Shown piece by piece: positions 46,501 to 58,527 of a DNA stretch of 64,000 nt. The DNA is from Spirodela intermedia (lineage: Eukaryota > Streptophyta > Magnoliopsida > Alismatales > Araceae), in contig LR746271.1 of NCBI GenBank assembly GCA_902729315.2, forward strand, positions 3,246,001 through 3,310,000. Reading direction: 5' to 3'. The notes beneath the pieces were generated by a model, which did no database searches, was not told where the DNA came from, and saw only the letters and a program-made list of their open reading frames with translations. Position 1 is the stretch's first letter. Every line of letters starts with the position of its first letter. A program made the position numbers and the translations under genes.

Positions 46501-48675
46501 AACAAGTGACTTCGTGACATCTCCCTTCCCAATTTTTTAAATTATTTTCACAATAAACCCTCATATTTACTATAATTACAAAAATACATTTATAAAACGT
46601 ATATTAACTAAATGCCATTAAAATTAGTCACTACATAAAAAGGTGAGGTGAAAACACTTTTTCTGACTAGGAAATCGTATGGTTTGTAGGGGCCAGGTGT
46701 TAATTTTCAAAAAAAAAATAATACAACTTAATTTCATAAAAAATAAGATGAGGGGGCAAAGATTAAAGTTTTACTTTTTTTTTTTTAGTTGCTAGGATCT
46801 AGAGGGCTCAATTAATATTTCTCATGCACTATTTATAGTGCTCAAATCTTCCTTACTCTACTCTTCAAAAATTTGCCCTTATATTTCATAAAACCCTTAG
46901 TAAATACTAAATTACATGATTCAACCACCTTCACGAGACTTAACAACTCAATTTAACTCAAACTCTTCACTTGAAATCATCTTCCAAATTCATGACTCTT
47001 GAAGGTCAAATAGAGGATGACCTCTCATTCCTCCTACATTCATCATTCTTGGGGACCAATGAATTAGTGCTTGTTAGCCGCTTATAAATTGATGATTTAG
47101 ATCATGCTTGAGTACAAAGAAAGTTAATATTGTAGAATGGGTTGTCATGCTTGTTGTTCACACTCTAAGCTTCTTGAGGGGTGATTTCTTCTTATTTCTC
47201 ATTTGAAAGTGCCTTGTGGAGGATTTGCATTTCGCCTACAATTACTTCATAGCTTTTGATTCTTTGATTATCTTTCTTTCTCATTGAGGAGATTGTTATT
47301 TTCATCTTAACTAGTATTATTATAATTTTTGAGGTTTTTTGAGAAATATTAAATATTCTAAAGCCAACAATATTGTCTTTTCATAGAGATGGTGTGCCCC
47401 AACAATAACCTTCATTTTTATTTTTTGAGCCACACCTAATGGTCATTCCTTCTCTCTCCACATGTTTTTACAAGCTACTTGACACCTAGATTAGGGCATA
47501 AATAAAATGTGTAGACAACATTGTACCAAAATACTTCAATTCCATAAATTATTTGGAAGGATATACAATCATCTTGGGTATAATAATTTGTGTATAATAT
47601 TTTCAAGGGTCACAAGAATATTTAATTTGTGTATAATAAAACAGTTATTTTATCATTTGTCTTGACTGACATAAATTCAATGTCTTCCTCAATTATTAAG
47701 AGCATCAAAATACTTTATTCTACACTCAGAATCCATAACAAACTATTCTTCTATATGTTATGACCATCATTAAAACATGATGGGCTCTTAAAGCCAACAA
47801 TAGGTATATCCATGTATATGAAGAGGGAGGGAGATAGAGAGAGAGGTAAAGGAGTTGGAGAGCGATGAGATGAAGAAATAAGAGGGGTACATGTTTGGTG
47901 TACCATGTGCCATGCAATGAATTGAAATGCTTGGTGTACTAGTAGTATTGTGAAAATTTGTTGGAGTCATCAAAGCTTGCCAATATAGGATGACAAAAGT
48001 ACAATGGAAATATGTTCTTGCGTTCAGAAGTTGTGGAGTGAAATTTTTTGTTCAATTTTCCCATAACTTTGTTTTTTCTCTCTCCATCTCCTATTCTTCC
48101 CTTCAATATGAGTTTTTCTTATCTCATATGGTTCATTTATATGGACATAAGTTAGAAAAACCTGTGCCTTTTATGATCGAATCACTTTTACAACGATTGG
48201 GGTAATGCTTGCATAGGCACGGTCTTCTTGCTCAATACAAATCAATTCGATGAGCCGTAGGTGCTATACAGAATACTCAGCATCAGACAACATGCAATGT
48301 TAGAATAACATGAAAATAAAATGCTAGAGGATTCTTGAGTAGAATTCTTAAGGATAAGATGGTTACCAAAATGCTAACATCAGCTAACCCATTTCATCAC
48401 AAGAATTTGTGATATGATCATATGATTTAGCATGTTTCATCTAGAGATTGTTCATAATTGGCAATGACATTGCGACAGTTTTTACTCAGCGGCCACTCGC
48501 GTGCAATTTTTACTTGTTCCATCCACACGCAAAGGAAGACGAGGCGGCATATGCTTCATATTGAGATTTCACAGAGCGAAGTGCACATCAGACCACACGC
48601 GTCATTGTGCATGAAGCATCCCTACGGTCCTGCTGAGTGTTTTTACTCTCGTATGGTTGTTTCTATCCTCCTCAG

Positions 48676-48709
<34 letters not shown>

Positions 48710-49192
48710 TCAATCCGATAAATTCAAACTGTACAGTGATCTGGAGGTGTTAAATTCAATGCTGACCCTGTCAAATATCCTCTGGGGCCCTCTTCCAGCA
48801 TTCAAGCAATCCCACTCTCCCCACACAGAGTGGGCCGACTGTGATCATACGCAGCAACCTGCATCACTGCAAAGAGGCTCACATAGACCTGGAGAATCAA
48901 CACATTGGGATCCAGAAATATGAATAGCAAACAACAAAGCAGAGCGCCAGGTTCTCCGGTTAGCCGAGTCCAGTCACGAGCAAGTCAACCTTGGAGCACG
49001 TCTTGACCTAATTATTTCCGGGCAAGATGAACTCTGGCCACCAACCACGAGCCAAATACAGATACCACCACCACCTACGCAGACTCTTGAGACAGACGGA
49101 CTTGACAGACTGGACACAAAGACCAGGGGAAGGGAAAGCAGACTGGAACGAAGGCGGCTGAAGTGGCTTTCAAAGAACCCAAGGTCAGCAGA
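46501..49192. other. Intergenic region between SEC1 and AKR2
   Basis: AT-rich sequence up to about 48450 contains no open frame with a recognisable domain. From about 48700 to 49192 the sequence is of mixed composition and probably includes the 3' UTR of the AKR2 gene, which ends at 49193 and reads leftwards. A TA microsatellite lies at 48679-48706. No other feature was recognised. Confidence 0.5.
48679..48706. repeat. TA microsatellite
   Basis: Fourteen AT units in the 3' flank of the AKR2 gene. Confidence 0.95.
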
Positions 49193-52100
49193 TCACAAGA
49201 AGGCATCCTTCTCGAGCAGCTTCAGAACCTCGTCCTGGTTGTTCAGCTTGGCAACGTCAATGGGGGTCTTCCCGTCCAAGTTTTGAAGAGTACTGCGAGC
49301 CAGATGAGAGTCGGTCAGAAGGGAGAGAGGAAGGGGGTTGCCTTCTAACCATGATATACTACAATGGAGAGCAATCTGTTTTCCAGAGTGCCTTAAACTT
49401 ACACAGCAGCCCCGTTCTCGACAAGGAGCACAACGCACTCTTTACGGCCATACCCAGCGGCATAGTGAAGGGCGGTGTTCTTGTTCTTGTCCAGAGCATT
49501 AACCATCGCCCCTGCCTCAAGAAGAATCTTTGCACATTTCACCTGAAACACAAACACCAGGCCTCAGGCTCAAGATCTTCCGAAGCTAAGCTCAACTCAA
49601 AAGCCAAAGATTTTATATGTGCCCCCAACCAGGACTTCTATCTCTCTTGGAGAAAAACTACGAAGCAGCACTAACAATGGGAGGGACAAACATTCTCCAA
49701 GCATCAAAGTTCAAACATGAATGTCAATTCTTGTGAAGACTATTATGGCGTCATTAGATTGTTGCACCACCAGCAACACATCCATATTCTTCGACCATCT
49801 CCATGGAGTGATCAACCAACGCCCTTCCATATCTCACAGCCTAGGCTCATTTTTCCCGTCTATTTCCTATTTTATTCTTTCCCAAGAAGAATAAAATAAT
49901 TTCTTTTACAATAGCAGTGTACTAGAAGAGTTTATTCAGATGAAGTGAAAAAATGAAACAACAGATGTGCCTGAATTTTGATAATTTTGAGAAATATGAC
50001 TGCTCAAAAGGTAAAATGAATTACTCTATGCATTCATGTCCCCCCCCCCAAAAAATACTGTCAACTTAGAGTACAACTAGAAGCTGAAGTTGACTTTTTG
50101 CTAACAGGGGGACATTACACAATAAAATGGAACAAAATAAAGAAGCATAACATATCATCTTACCTCTCCATAACCACATGCAAAATGCAAAGCTGTTCTA
50201 CCTTCTGCATCTTCTTCATTTTTATCTGCTCCAGCAGCAAGTGCATTCTTCAAAACCTAATTTCAACAATGAAGACGTTTTTCTCTCTTCATTTCGATAT
50301 AATTTCCATGCATATCGATAAAGAGTAAAACATAGAAGAAGAGAACGCCAGAGAAGCAAAAGTAAACTGATGAAAAAGAGAGCCACGAAAAAATAGGAAA
50401 GCCCAGGAAGTGATAGTAAAACAAAAGCCCAAAAACGTGGCACAAGGAAGGGTCTAACTATAGCAGTATGTTCTCACCAGGAAACTATTGTTTATATTGT
50501 TTTCTTATCTAGCAGATATTGTTTTTTAGCAATTTTCGTTGGTAGTTACTATTCTTTGGAAGATAAGAAACTGTTTGCCTCATTTCATGAAGAGGAAACA
50601 GTAGAAGGGGCTTGCCCCAATTTGTTTTCTTTCTGTCATTCTCTCTTGGTAGAATCAAGGTTCCTTGGAATCCTTTGGCTTCCAGTGCATTATAAACTTC
50701 AAGCCAAAATATTAAACCAACGCTGGTCACACTACATGTTGAAAACTTGAAAAAAAATGGTCCATTCCACGGAAAGCTTTTAAAAAAAACCAATCGGTTG
50801 ACAATTTGGTCTATAATTCAGTAAAAAATAAAAAATCGTATGAAAATAGCCTTCACCAATATAAAATGGCTGAAATATCATCAAATATAAAAATTATCAT
50901 AAAAATAGTAGTCATTATGGAAATATTTTAATAACCAAAAATGACCCCATTGAAATTCACTGCGGTGGAACAAATTGTACAGACCTAGGTACATATCTAC
51001 ATTTTGGAATATCCAGACAACAGCCAGTAATCTACATGTCCTTTCGACAATCTTGATCCTCCCCCCCCTCCAAGCCTTAACCTCATTACTGTTTTCCTCC
51101 AAGCATTTTCATCGCTCTGCCCCTTGTTTCTTCCGGTGATTAATTCCAGAAAATAAAGAAAGAAAATCAAAGGGAAACTAAATAGGAGCACATTGCACAG
51201 CAATACCAATAATTTGGAGCTTTAACTTGCACAGCAAGGAACAATAACGTTATGAATAATTTGGAGCTTTGGCCATCACAATCATACCCTCTCAACCTCG
51301 CAGCTGCCAAATTATGTTCCTTTCACTTCAATTAATCACGTCATTTCCCTTTCCCTTTCCACTAAAAAAAAAATCTTTGGAAAGCCTATGTTTCCTCTTT
51401 TTCAAAGGGAAAAAGAAACATGGCAAATGCAACCAACGGCTGCGGCTCCTTATAACCCCCTGTCATTATTGTCAAAACGCAATGCCCTTGATTCGAATCG
51501 TAATAATTAATCAACCCATTCTATTTATTAAGCTGAGCCAAGTAAGCAGTGCTGAGTCAGCCCTTCTTATTTGTCTAGACACGACAGAATATAATCTAAA
51601 CTGGCCCACTAATAAGCATTAGAATGAAGAATCAAAATAGCCAGGCAGCATCACTTTCATCATTCCATTTGAATACTAATTTGAAAATCAGCATACCTCG
51701 AGAAAAACCCTGATCTGATTTGAATAAAAATGGTAGCCTATCTATAATTTCAGAAATACGATAAACGTCAACGTTCGAAAATGTCCTTGTCAATAATTAT
51801 TTCAACCAATTAGACCCCCTCCCAAAGCTCCAACACCCACCATTGTACCGAAAGAGAGATACATCCAAGCCGATCTGAATCGGATCATAACTGATTTAGC
51901 CACCAAATATGGATCAAAAGAATAACAACGCCAAAGGATATTTCAACAGTTTGATTTAGTTTATAAATTCATATTAAAAAAAATGTACACAAGTGAGAAA
52001 GGTCTATCCGGGGTACTAGAAGAATATGGACTTTTAAGGCCTGCAGTCTCAGTAGCCATACGGATGCTATCAGCATTAATAGCAGTTACCAATGATGATT

Positions 52101-55100
52101 GGCGACAGCAGTAAGTGAGATTGTCTTTCCCAAATTTATTCCTCTTATTTCTCTAACTTTTCCTCTTATTCTTCCTCCAGCGTTATGTTTCAAAATTCTT
52201 CCTCTGTTTAGCAGTAGTACAACAGAAAACTGTTAAATACAAACCAAATCAGGAAAGATTTAGTAGAAAATTTACTGATTTTTAAAAAATCAACCAATTA
52301 AACTTCGATTCAGCTCATAAATTGATGATTCCTCTGTTAAGCCTGATTTGGCCTTTTCAAGGGAAAAATCCCCTAATCAAAAATCAGGTTGGCTGATTTC
52401 AAAAAAATGATGCCTATCCTCAAAGCAAACAGGCGGCTGTGATATGTGTGGAAAACACTGGGGTTGGTTACAAGTGACCCGCAGTGGCAACATTAATGCC
52501 AACAAGTGCCTCAGAGTTCAGAAGCAGAAACTGAAAGAGGCCACACATGTGAACTGATTTTTGACTGACTAGTTTTGACATTTTTCTTGAGTTATAAGGG
52601 AGGATTATATCCGTACATAAAATCAGATTGGCAATAACAGATGCTATTTGAAATCGAAATAGGACAAGAATTGATGGATAGCACTTAACATTTGATAACT
52701 GATAGTCCAGAAAATGCACCAAACGTGATTATCATATTTTCCTCAAAAAATAATGTTTTCATTTAAATGTGTTTTTTTCATATAAACTCAAATAAAGTAA
52801 AAATACAAAGGGAAGAGCACATCTCCAAATATGTTCGTAGACCAACAATACCTCTGCATCACCAGTACTTGCAGCGTGATGAAGGATAGACTCATCTTCA
52901 TATCCGGCTTCATCTTCCTCTGCTTCCTCTGGCCCTGACGCATCAGCTGATGTTGTAATGTCTCCTGATGCCCCAACTCCCATAGCTTGCCCCAGCTTTT
53001 GCAGGACTTCTGGATCATTCCAATACCTAACAAACAGAGGGAGAAACATTATCTAACAAGAAATAGAATGTACCCAATAAAATATGCTAATGCTTTTACA
53101 TGCCATACTTCATCATTGCAGATGGACCTCCGGTTTCAATCTCATCAAGAATTGGCTTCAGTGATGGATCCTCCTTGATACGGGCCATCCGTTCTTTAAG
53201 TTGGTCTGCACTGGATGGATTCGTGAGGTTCTCCAGCATTCTAGACATGGAAGGATCCTTCGGTTTGGGGGGGGAGGTGGAGGAAGCGTATGGTTCAGAA
53301 CTTATCCATGAAATGCAAACCATCTGACAGAGAAGAATGGAATGTTAAGCAAAAGAATAGTCGTCCAGATACCTGCATGAGAGCATTCCCAAGGCGCTCA
53401 GCCATTGTCATAAACTGGGGATTTTGCATGACTTGTTGCATGGTCGACATATATTGCTGAGGATCCACTTGAGGTATTCCACTTTCACCTGCACCTTGGA
53501 CACTTTTCTGGAGTTGCTCAGCCATCTGGGTGAACGAAGGATCATGTGCAATTTGTTCTGCCATTTGCTTAATGACTGGATCCTGAAATAATGAAAACCT
53601 CAAAGTTGAGTATCACCACAATCACAATCATTGACATCATCACTTTTTATGTCATTAAAATCATCGTAAAGCAAAATGAAGAGATGAGAATGGCAGAAAG
53701 ATAATCAAATGCAATTGAAAGAATTTTCATAGCAACTTTCAATGATTTGTGATAGTAAAAGACTAATAAATAACTCTAGGATGACCCAAGAAACTTACAT
53801 GTTCCTATCTTCTTGGTACCACAGATAAACATAGCACTTTCCCCCTGATCTTAATCTCAAAATTTAGGCGTGAGAATTGGGAACCTTCTTCTTTGCACTA
53901 ATGGTTTGGTTTAGCTGTTAACGCATGCTATGCTAATTTTTGTAATAGTACCAACAAAAATATAAACCTTTGAATTTTGAGAGTGTCTATTCCGATCTCT
54001 TCATTTCCTAATACTAAGGGAAAAGGAAAATTCTATGTGGATATAATAACAAAATGGCCGAACTTTGTTACCAACACAGATGGAACCAAAAATCCATTCA
54101 GAGTTAGCACATGAATGCTCTTTAGGAAAAACTGCAGAGGCATGGATGCTAACAGCAGTCGGCCAGGAAGAAAACAAAGAATTATAGTCCATTCGATTTA
54201 TACTACGTACACCGTTATTTCCAGCTGGTGATGACATATTCGTAAATTTTACACTCTATTATGTCAAGACAAGAGTCGAAGTAATCAACTATTGCTGAAA
54301 ATTACACTACTTGGAGATGTCCCACTGTAGCATACTAGGATACCAATGGCTAGCATCAATGTCACCAAATCACAACCTCTGTGGTTAATGAGATGAGATG
54401 TCAATCAGGAAACTACAAGAGCAAACTCGCCATGGACATTAGGACCAAGTTTGGTCACCATCACAATCTATGGCAGACATTGAATGTTGCACTTCATAGC
54501 ACATTATAAGTGCCCATCAACACAAGTCAATATCAGGCTAAACAGATAAGGTTCTTGATCAAAAATTAAAAGAGGGGATGACAGATTGACTTTACAGAAG
54601 GTGGAGAGAGTGGATTGTTTACAAAGGTTTGAGTATATTCAAACAAGTGATATTTTGATTACAAAAGTACAGCAACCAAGCTCATAAAATTAACAACTGA
54701 GATTGAGCTTATAAGATTAACTTCTGTCTACTGATCTCAGTGCGGTGGATGACAAAAAATTATGGGAGCAAGGGAATGAGAGAGTTGTTTTCTTGAGAGT
54801 GAGGAACAAGTGACTGTTTAAAATTTTCTATGTGGGTAAGTGATTGTAAGATGTGTACGCATCCCCATAAGTACATGTTGCGTGAGATACTTCAAACAGT
54901 ACACAGCCTTTGATAAATTTGCTTTTAACCCAGTAGACCTTTCAAAAAGCAGGGCATTGCAATGGATCAAAAGGAAGCAAGAAAAGAGCTATACATTGAG
55001 CAATCCCTGTAGAGCAGAAAAGTCAAAAGGATTCCCGGGAATCCCTGTTGGTGGACCAGCCCTTCGCGGTACTTCTGGTTGTTCTGTAGATGATGCTTCA

Positions 55101-56774
55101 GCTTTCGTGCCCTTCCCCTCAACAGGAGTTTGCTTGTCATCTAATGGTCAGAAACGAAAAAAGTTCAAAGTATGAGCCAAATCAGAATCAAAACATGTCA
55201 TAAGTTCATTAATAAAATCCAAAAGGTACAGAATCTCAAAATTTATATTGTATTATCTAATGAAATATCAGGAATGGCATTTAGCAGAGACGAATTTTGT
55301 AAACAAATTTGAAATCAACAAAGGAAAAACATGATACAAATATAAAAGCTTCTTTAGTCAAAGCACCATAACAGGATGGCATCCGTTTGTCATCCACATC
55401 AGAAATGTTGAAGCCTATTTAGACTAAGGCCAAAACTAGGCCTTGTGCATAGTAGCCTTTAAGTTGCTAAATTTGATTCTTAAAACACTTCCAAGCTAAT
55501 GGGGGCTTGGTGTCATAAAGAAAGTTTAGCCCAAGAATAAAATTACTTATCAAACAACTTGGTAGGCACTTATAATACTAAATGGAAGGTCTGCTAAGAA
55601 AATTGTCAAATGTGTGCCTCGTGTGTCAGCACAATCCAGTGCATCCGGATGTTGACTCCAATTTTTTGCAGGACAAGAAAAACACAGGTAAGCGAAGTAA
55701 AATTTAGGATTAGAACGCTTGCAAGCCATAGCATTCTATCCCTAAGAAATTTAAAACAGGCCACCATTTCCTGATGTGACAACTGTGGCAAGCCATGCCC
55801 GTTGCATGAGGGTTATTAAAGAGACAGTAGTAACAAGGACTTCCCAACGGATTTCAGAACAACCTCCGACACAGCACTTGCAGAATGCTGACCAAAGAAA
55901 TGTCAACACGTGGCCAACAAACCTCAAACAGTAGTCAGGTCACTGTAGAGTAACAAGTCAGAAGTTTTCATAACAAGAGAACTTCAATAAAATCACAATG
56001 AATGCAAAAAGCTAAATGATGCAGAGTATCTTCACGAATTACACTGCCCAGGAATAATTTATCTGAAGGTCCCTATATATTTTTTTACTCTTTAAATAAA
56101 ATAACACTCTTCTCTGAGAAGTGAATTGGACCCGTGAATTTAGTTTTGAAGACAATGACACTGGGTTTTTCTCCATTTTTTGAACAGGACTCTTACCAGC
56201 GTTATCGAGGAGACAGACACAGTTCTCACTCTAGTTTTTTGTGAGTTTGCATCTTCCTCAATTAGAGATCTCTGTACACCACAGAACAGCCAGTTTCTCT
56301 ACTTTTCCTATTATCAATATTTTCCTCTAAAAAGGGTCAGTTTGCGGCTCGCCAGATTCTCCACGAGGAACCGGTCTCCTCTTCCACCACGCTCCCCACT
56401 CTTCCCTTATTCTCCTCCCTCCACCTCTCCACTAAGCTCTTTCTGTCTCTGTACATCCCGCGCATCAAGAGAGTTGGGAAAAGGAAAAAAATCCAAAGAT
56501 CTATGAACACGGACAACGACAGTAGAAAAGGCAATCAACAAAGTCGTGGTCTATTACCCTTAGCAAGAACACAAATATTATTGACTACGGTCGGCAAAAT
56601 CATATCAGACTACAATCCCTTTAGTGATGCCGGAGCGTCACTACGAACTAGCATTCTAAATCGTATCAAGAGGAATCAAGAAAACGAGAAGAAAGAGAAA
56701 AAAAACATGAGAACCATGATTACAAAGGAGAGCGAAAACAACAGAAGATGAAATACACCTTGATTTCCAGACAT
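49193..56774 (-). CDS. AKR2: Ankyrin-repeat protein 2 (AKR2A/AKR2B type), complete, 8 coding exons
   Basis: Cytosolic factor that binds nascent chloroplast outer-envelope proteins and delivers them to the envelope; family members also act on peroxisomal membrane proteins. Exons 5' to 3': 56774-56759 (only 16 bases), 55140-54995, 53582-53373, 53257-53109, 53026-52852, 50256-50164, 49542-49403, 49292-49193. They join in phase to 1029 bases, 342 codons plus stop, the same length as Arabidopsis AKR2A. The N-terminus [16 protein letters not shown] is followed by a Pro/Gly linker ending [12 protein letters not shown]. Two STI1-like chaperone-binding segments come next (residues 55-124, with [18 protein letters not shown]), then [20 protein letters not shown] (to about 180), an acidic linker (about 195-219) and four ankyrin repeats (about 219-342; [33 protein letters not shown]). 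It ends LEKDAFL. All introns are GT-AG. A and B paralogues cannot be told apart here. Confidence 0.96.
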
Positions 56775-58527
56775 CGTTGCCTTCTGCAGCAAGCAAGGAA
56801 CCCCCGCGGGAGAAGAAGCAGGACACAAGATCTCCCTCCGGCGCCGGGGGGACAGACGGCGGGGTTCTCCCTCTTATCCTCCTCGAAAGCGGTACTGTCG
56901 CGAGCGCTCCACCTGTGGAAGGGAGGAGGAGAGAGAGAGAGGGAGAAAAATATATCGGTCAGGGGATAAGAGGCAACGGGAGCGGCGATGAGGAAGAAAA
57001 TGATTTCTTAAGACACGAGGGGCAACTACGGGTTTTTTACATAGATATTCTAATTCAAGAATAATTTTGCGCAAATGTCCTCTTATATGAGGGTGCACAT
57101 GTACTTAGTTACGGGATGGGTTTTCTACTAATACATCAGGAACTCAAGATTATCGACTAGTTTGAGCGAGCCGACTGAGCTCTTTCTTTATTCACGGTTT
57201 CTTAAAAGTTCGATTAATGAATTATAAAAATACTTTCCCGTAGAAGGTATCCTCCCATTTGTATGTATGATTATTAAATAAAAATACGGAAGGCAGACAG
57301 GTCAAGATGAGATGTATTCGAAATTAGAAAATATTTTCCCTCCATGAACTCCAATTACTAATTGTGTAAAGCCTTAAAAATACCTCCATACCATAAAAAT
57401 TGAGATCTCTCACCAGAAAAAAATATATATTTCAACTAATTTCAGATAATTTGAAATATATTCCAATTACTAATTGGTCTTGTGGCCAATATCATAATTT
57501 GAAGGCTTTGATCCAATGAAATATTCGGATGCAATGTGCTTTTGGTCAACTGTTTCTAGGTAAAACCTAGAAGATAATTAAGATGGCTCCATAACTATAA
57601 AAAAAGAAGATGAAATAGTACATAGAAGGACTTATGGCTCATGTAGTATAAAGTGGAGATGAATAGACTCTTTTTTTTCCAAAGTATTATTTATTTATCA
57701 ATTATGTTATCTATATGATATTTAGGATTCTCCTAATTTGTTGGACTAGTAAAACAATTATTTGTTTATATCAGGTGAATGAGAATGTAGTGGAGTTAGT
57801 TTGAGCGCAATTTTCCAAATACTATACAAAGGGCACTAAATAGGAAATTATAATACAGAATTTAATTTACTTATTAGATTCTATTCTTTGTTTTTTTGCA
57901 GTGCATAAACATGGTTTCAAGTATTTTGACAAGAGAACAAACAGAAGTATATATATCTATATATATATATATTATATAAATTACCAATGCATTATTAGTA
58001 ATATATATACATATTTTATAATAATAAAGCATGATATGTCTATATATTATTTATTTTTAAGTATTTATAAAAAAAACTATTAGAAGAAATAAATATACAG
58101 AATAAATAACTTCATATATTTTAAATAATGGTTTATAATTGTATAATAAGGAAACATGGCAAAGTTTAAAGATATATAAAAAAATATGTATATGTAAACC
58201 AAAAAATGTTTTACACAAATATGTAAAACATATGTAAATATATAAACAATTTTTTTACAGTGGACTTATATAGTTAGGGACATAATTATACAGAAGAAAC
58301 AAAGGGTAAATTTTTTCTTATCTGCCCAAGTTACGAACCACGGGCGTAGTCCCCCTCCCCCCCGGTCCGACTACAACCCCACATCCCTTCCACCCCTTTT
58401 CGACTTGCTCTCAAAACCCCAAACCTCTGACTGTCCCGCTTAACTACGGCAGAGGAAGGGCAGAACTGGTTTCGTCGCCGGGGAAGGGGAGGTGGTACCT
58501 GCGCGGACAGCGTTCAGAGGGGGAGTC
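56775..58527. promoter_or_regulatory. Shared intergenic region of the divergent AKR2 and U2A' genes
   Basis: About 1.75 kb lies between the two start codons. The AKR2 side (56775-57000) is GC-richer with GA repeats (about 56930-56945) and is probably its 5' UTR. The U2A' side (about 58340-58527) is a C-rich leader (CCCCCTCCCCCCCGG). The middle (57100-58320) is very AT-rich with TA runs around 57946-57980 and holds no gene. Whether it acts as one bidirectional promoter cannot be told from the sequence. Confidence 0.5.

Noticed and set aside
46213-46564. Pro/Ser/Leu-rich plus-strand frames and a minus-strand frame near the SEC1 start
   Set aside because: They arise from the CTCCCC/CT repeats of the SEC1 leader; the true SEC1 start is the ATG at 46262.
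56180-56506. 108-codon frame in AKR2 intron 1
   Set aside because: It has no recognisable domain and lies on the strand opposite to AKR2; the second half is pyrimidine-rich low-complexity sequence.
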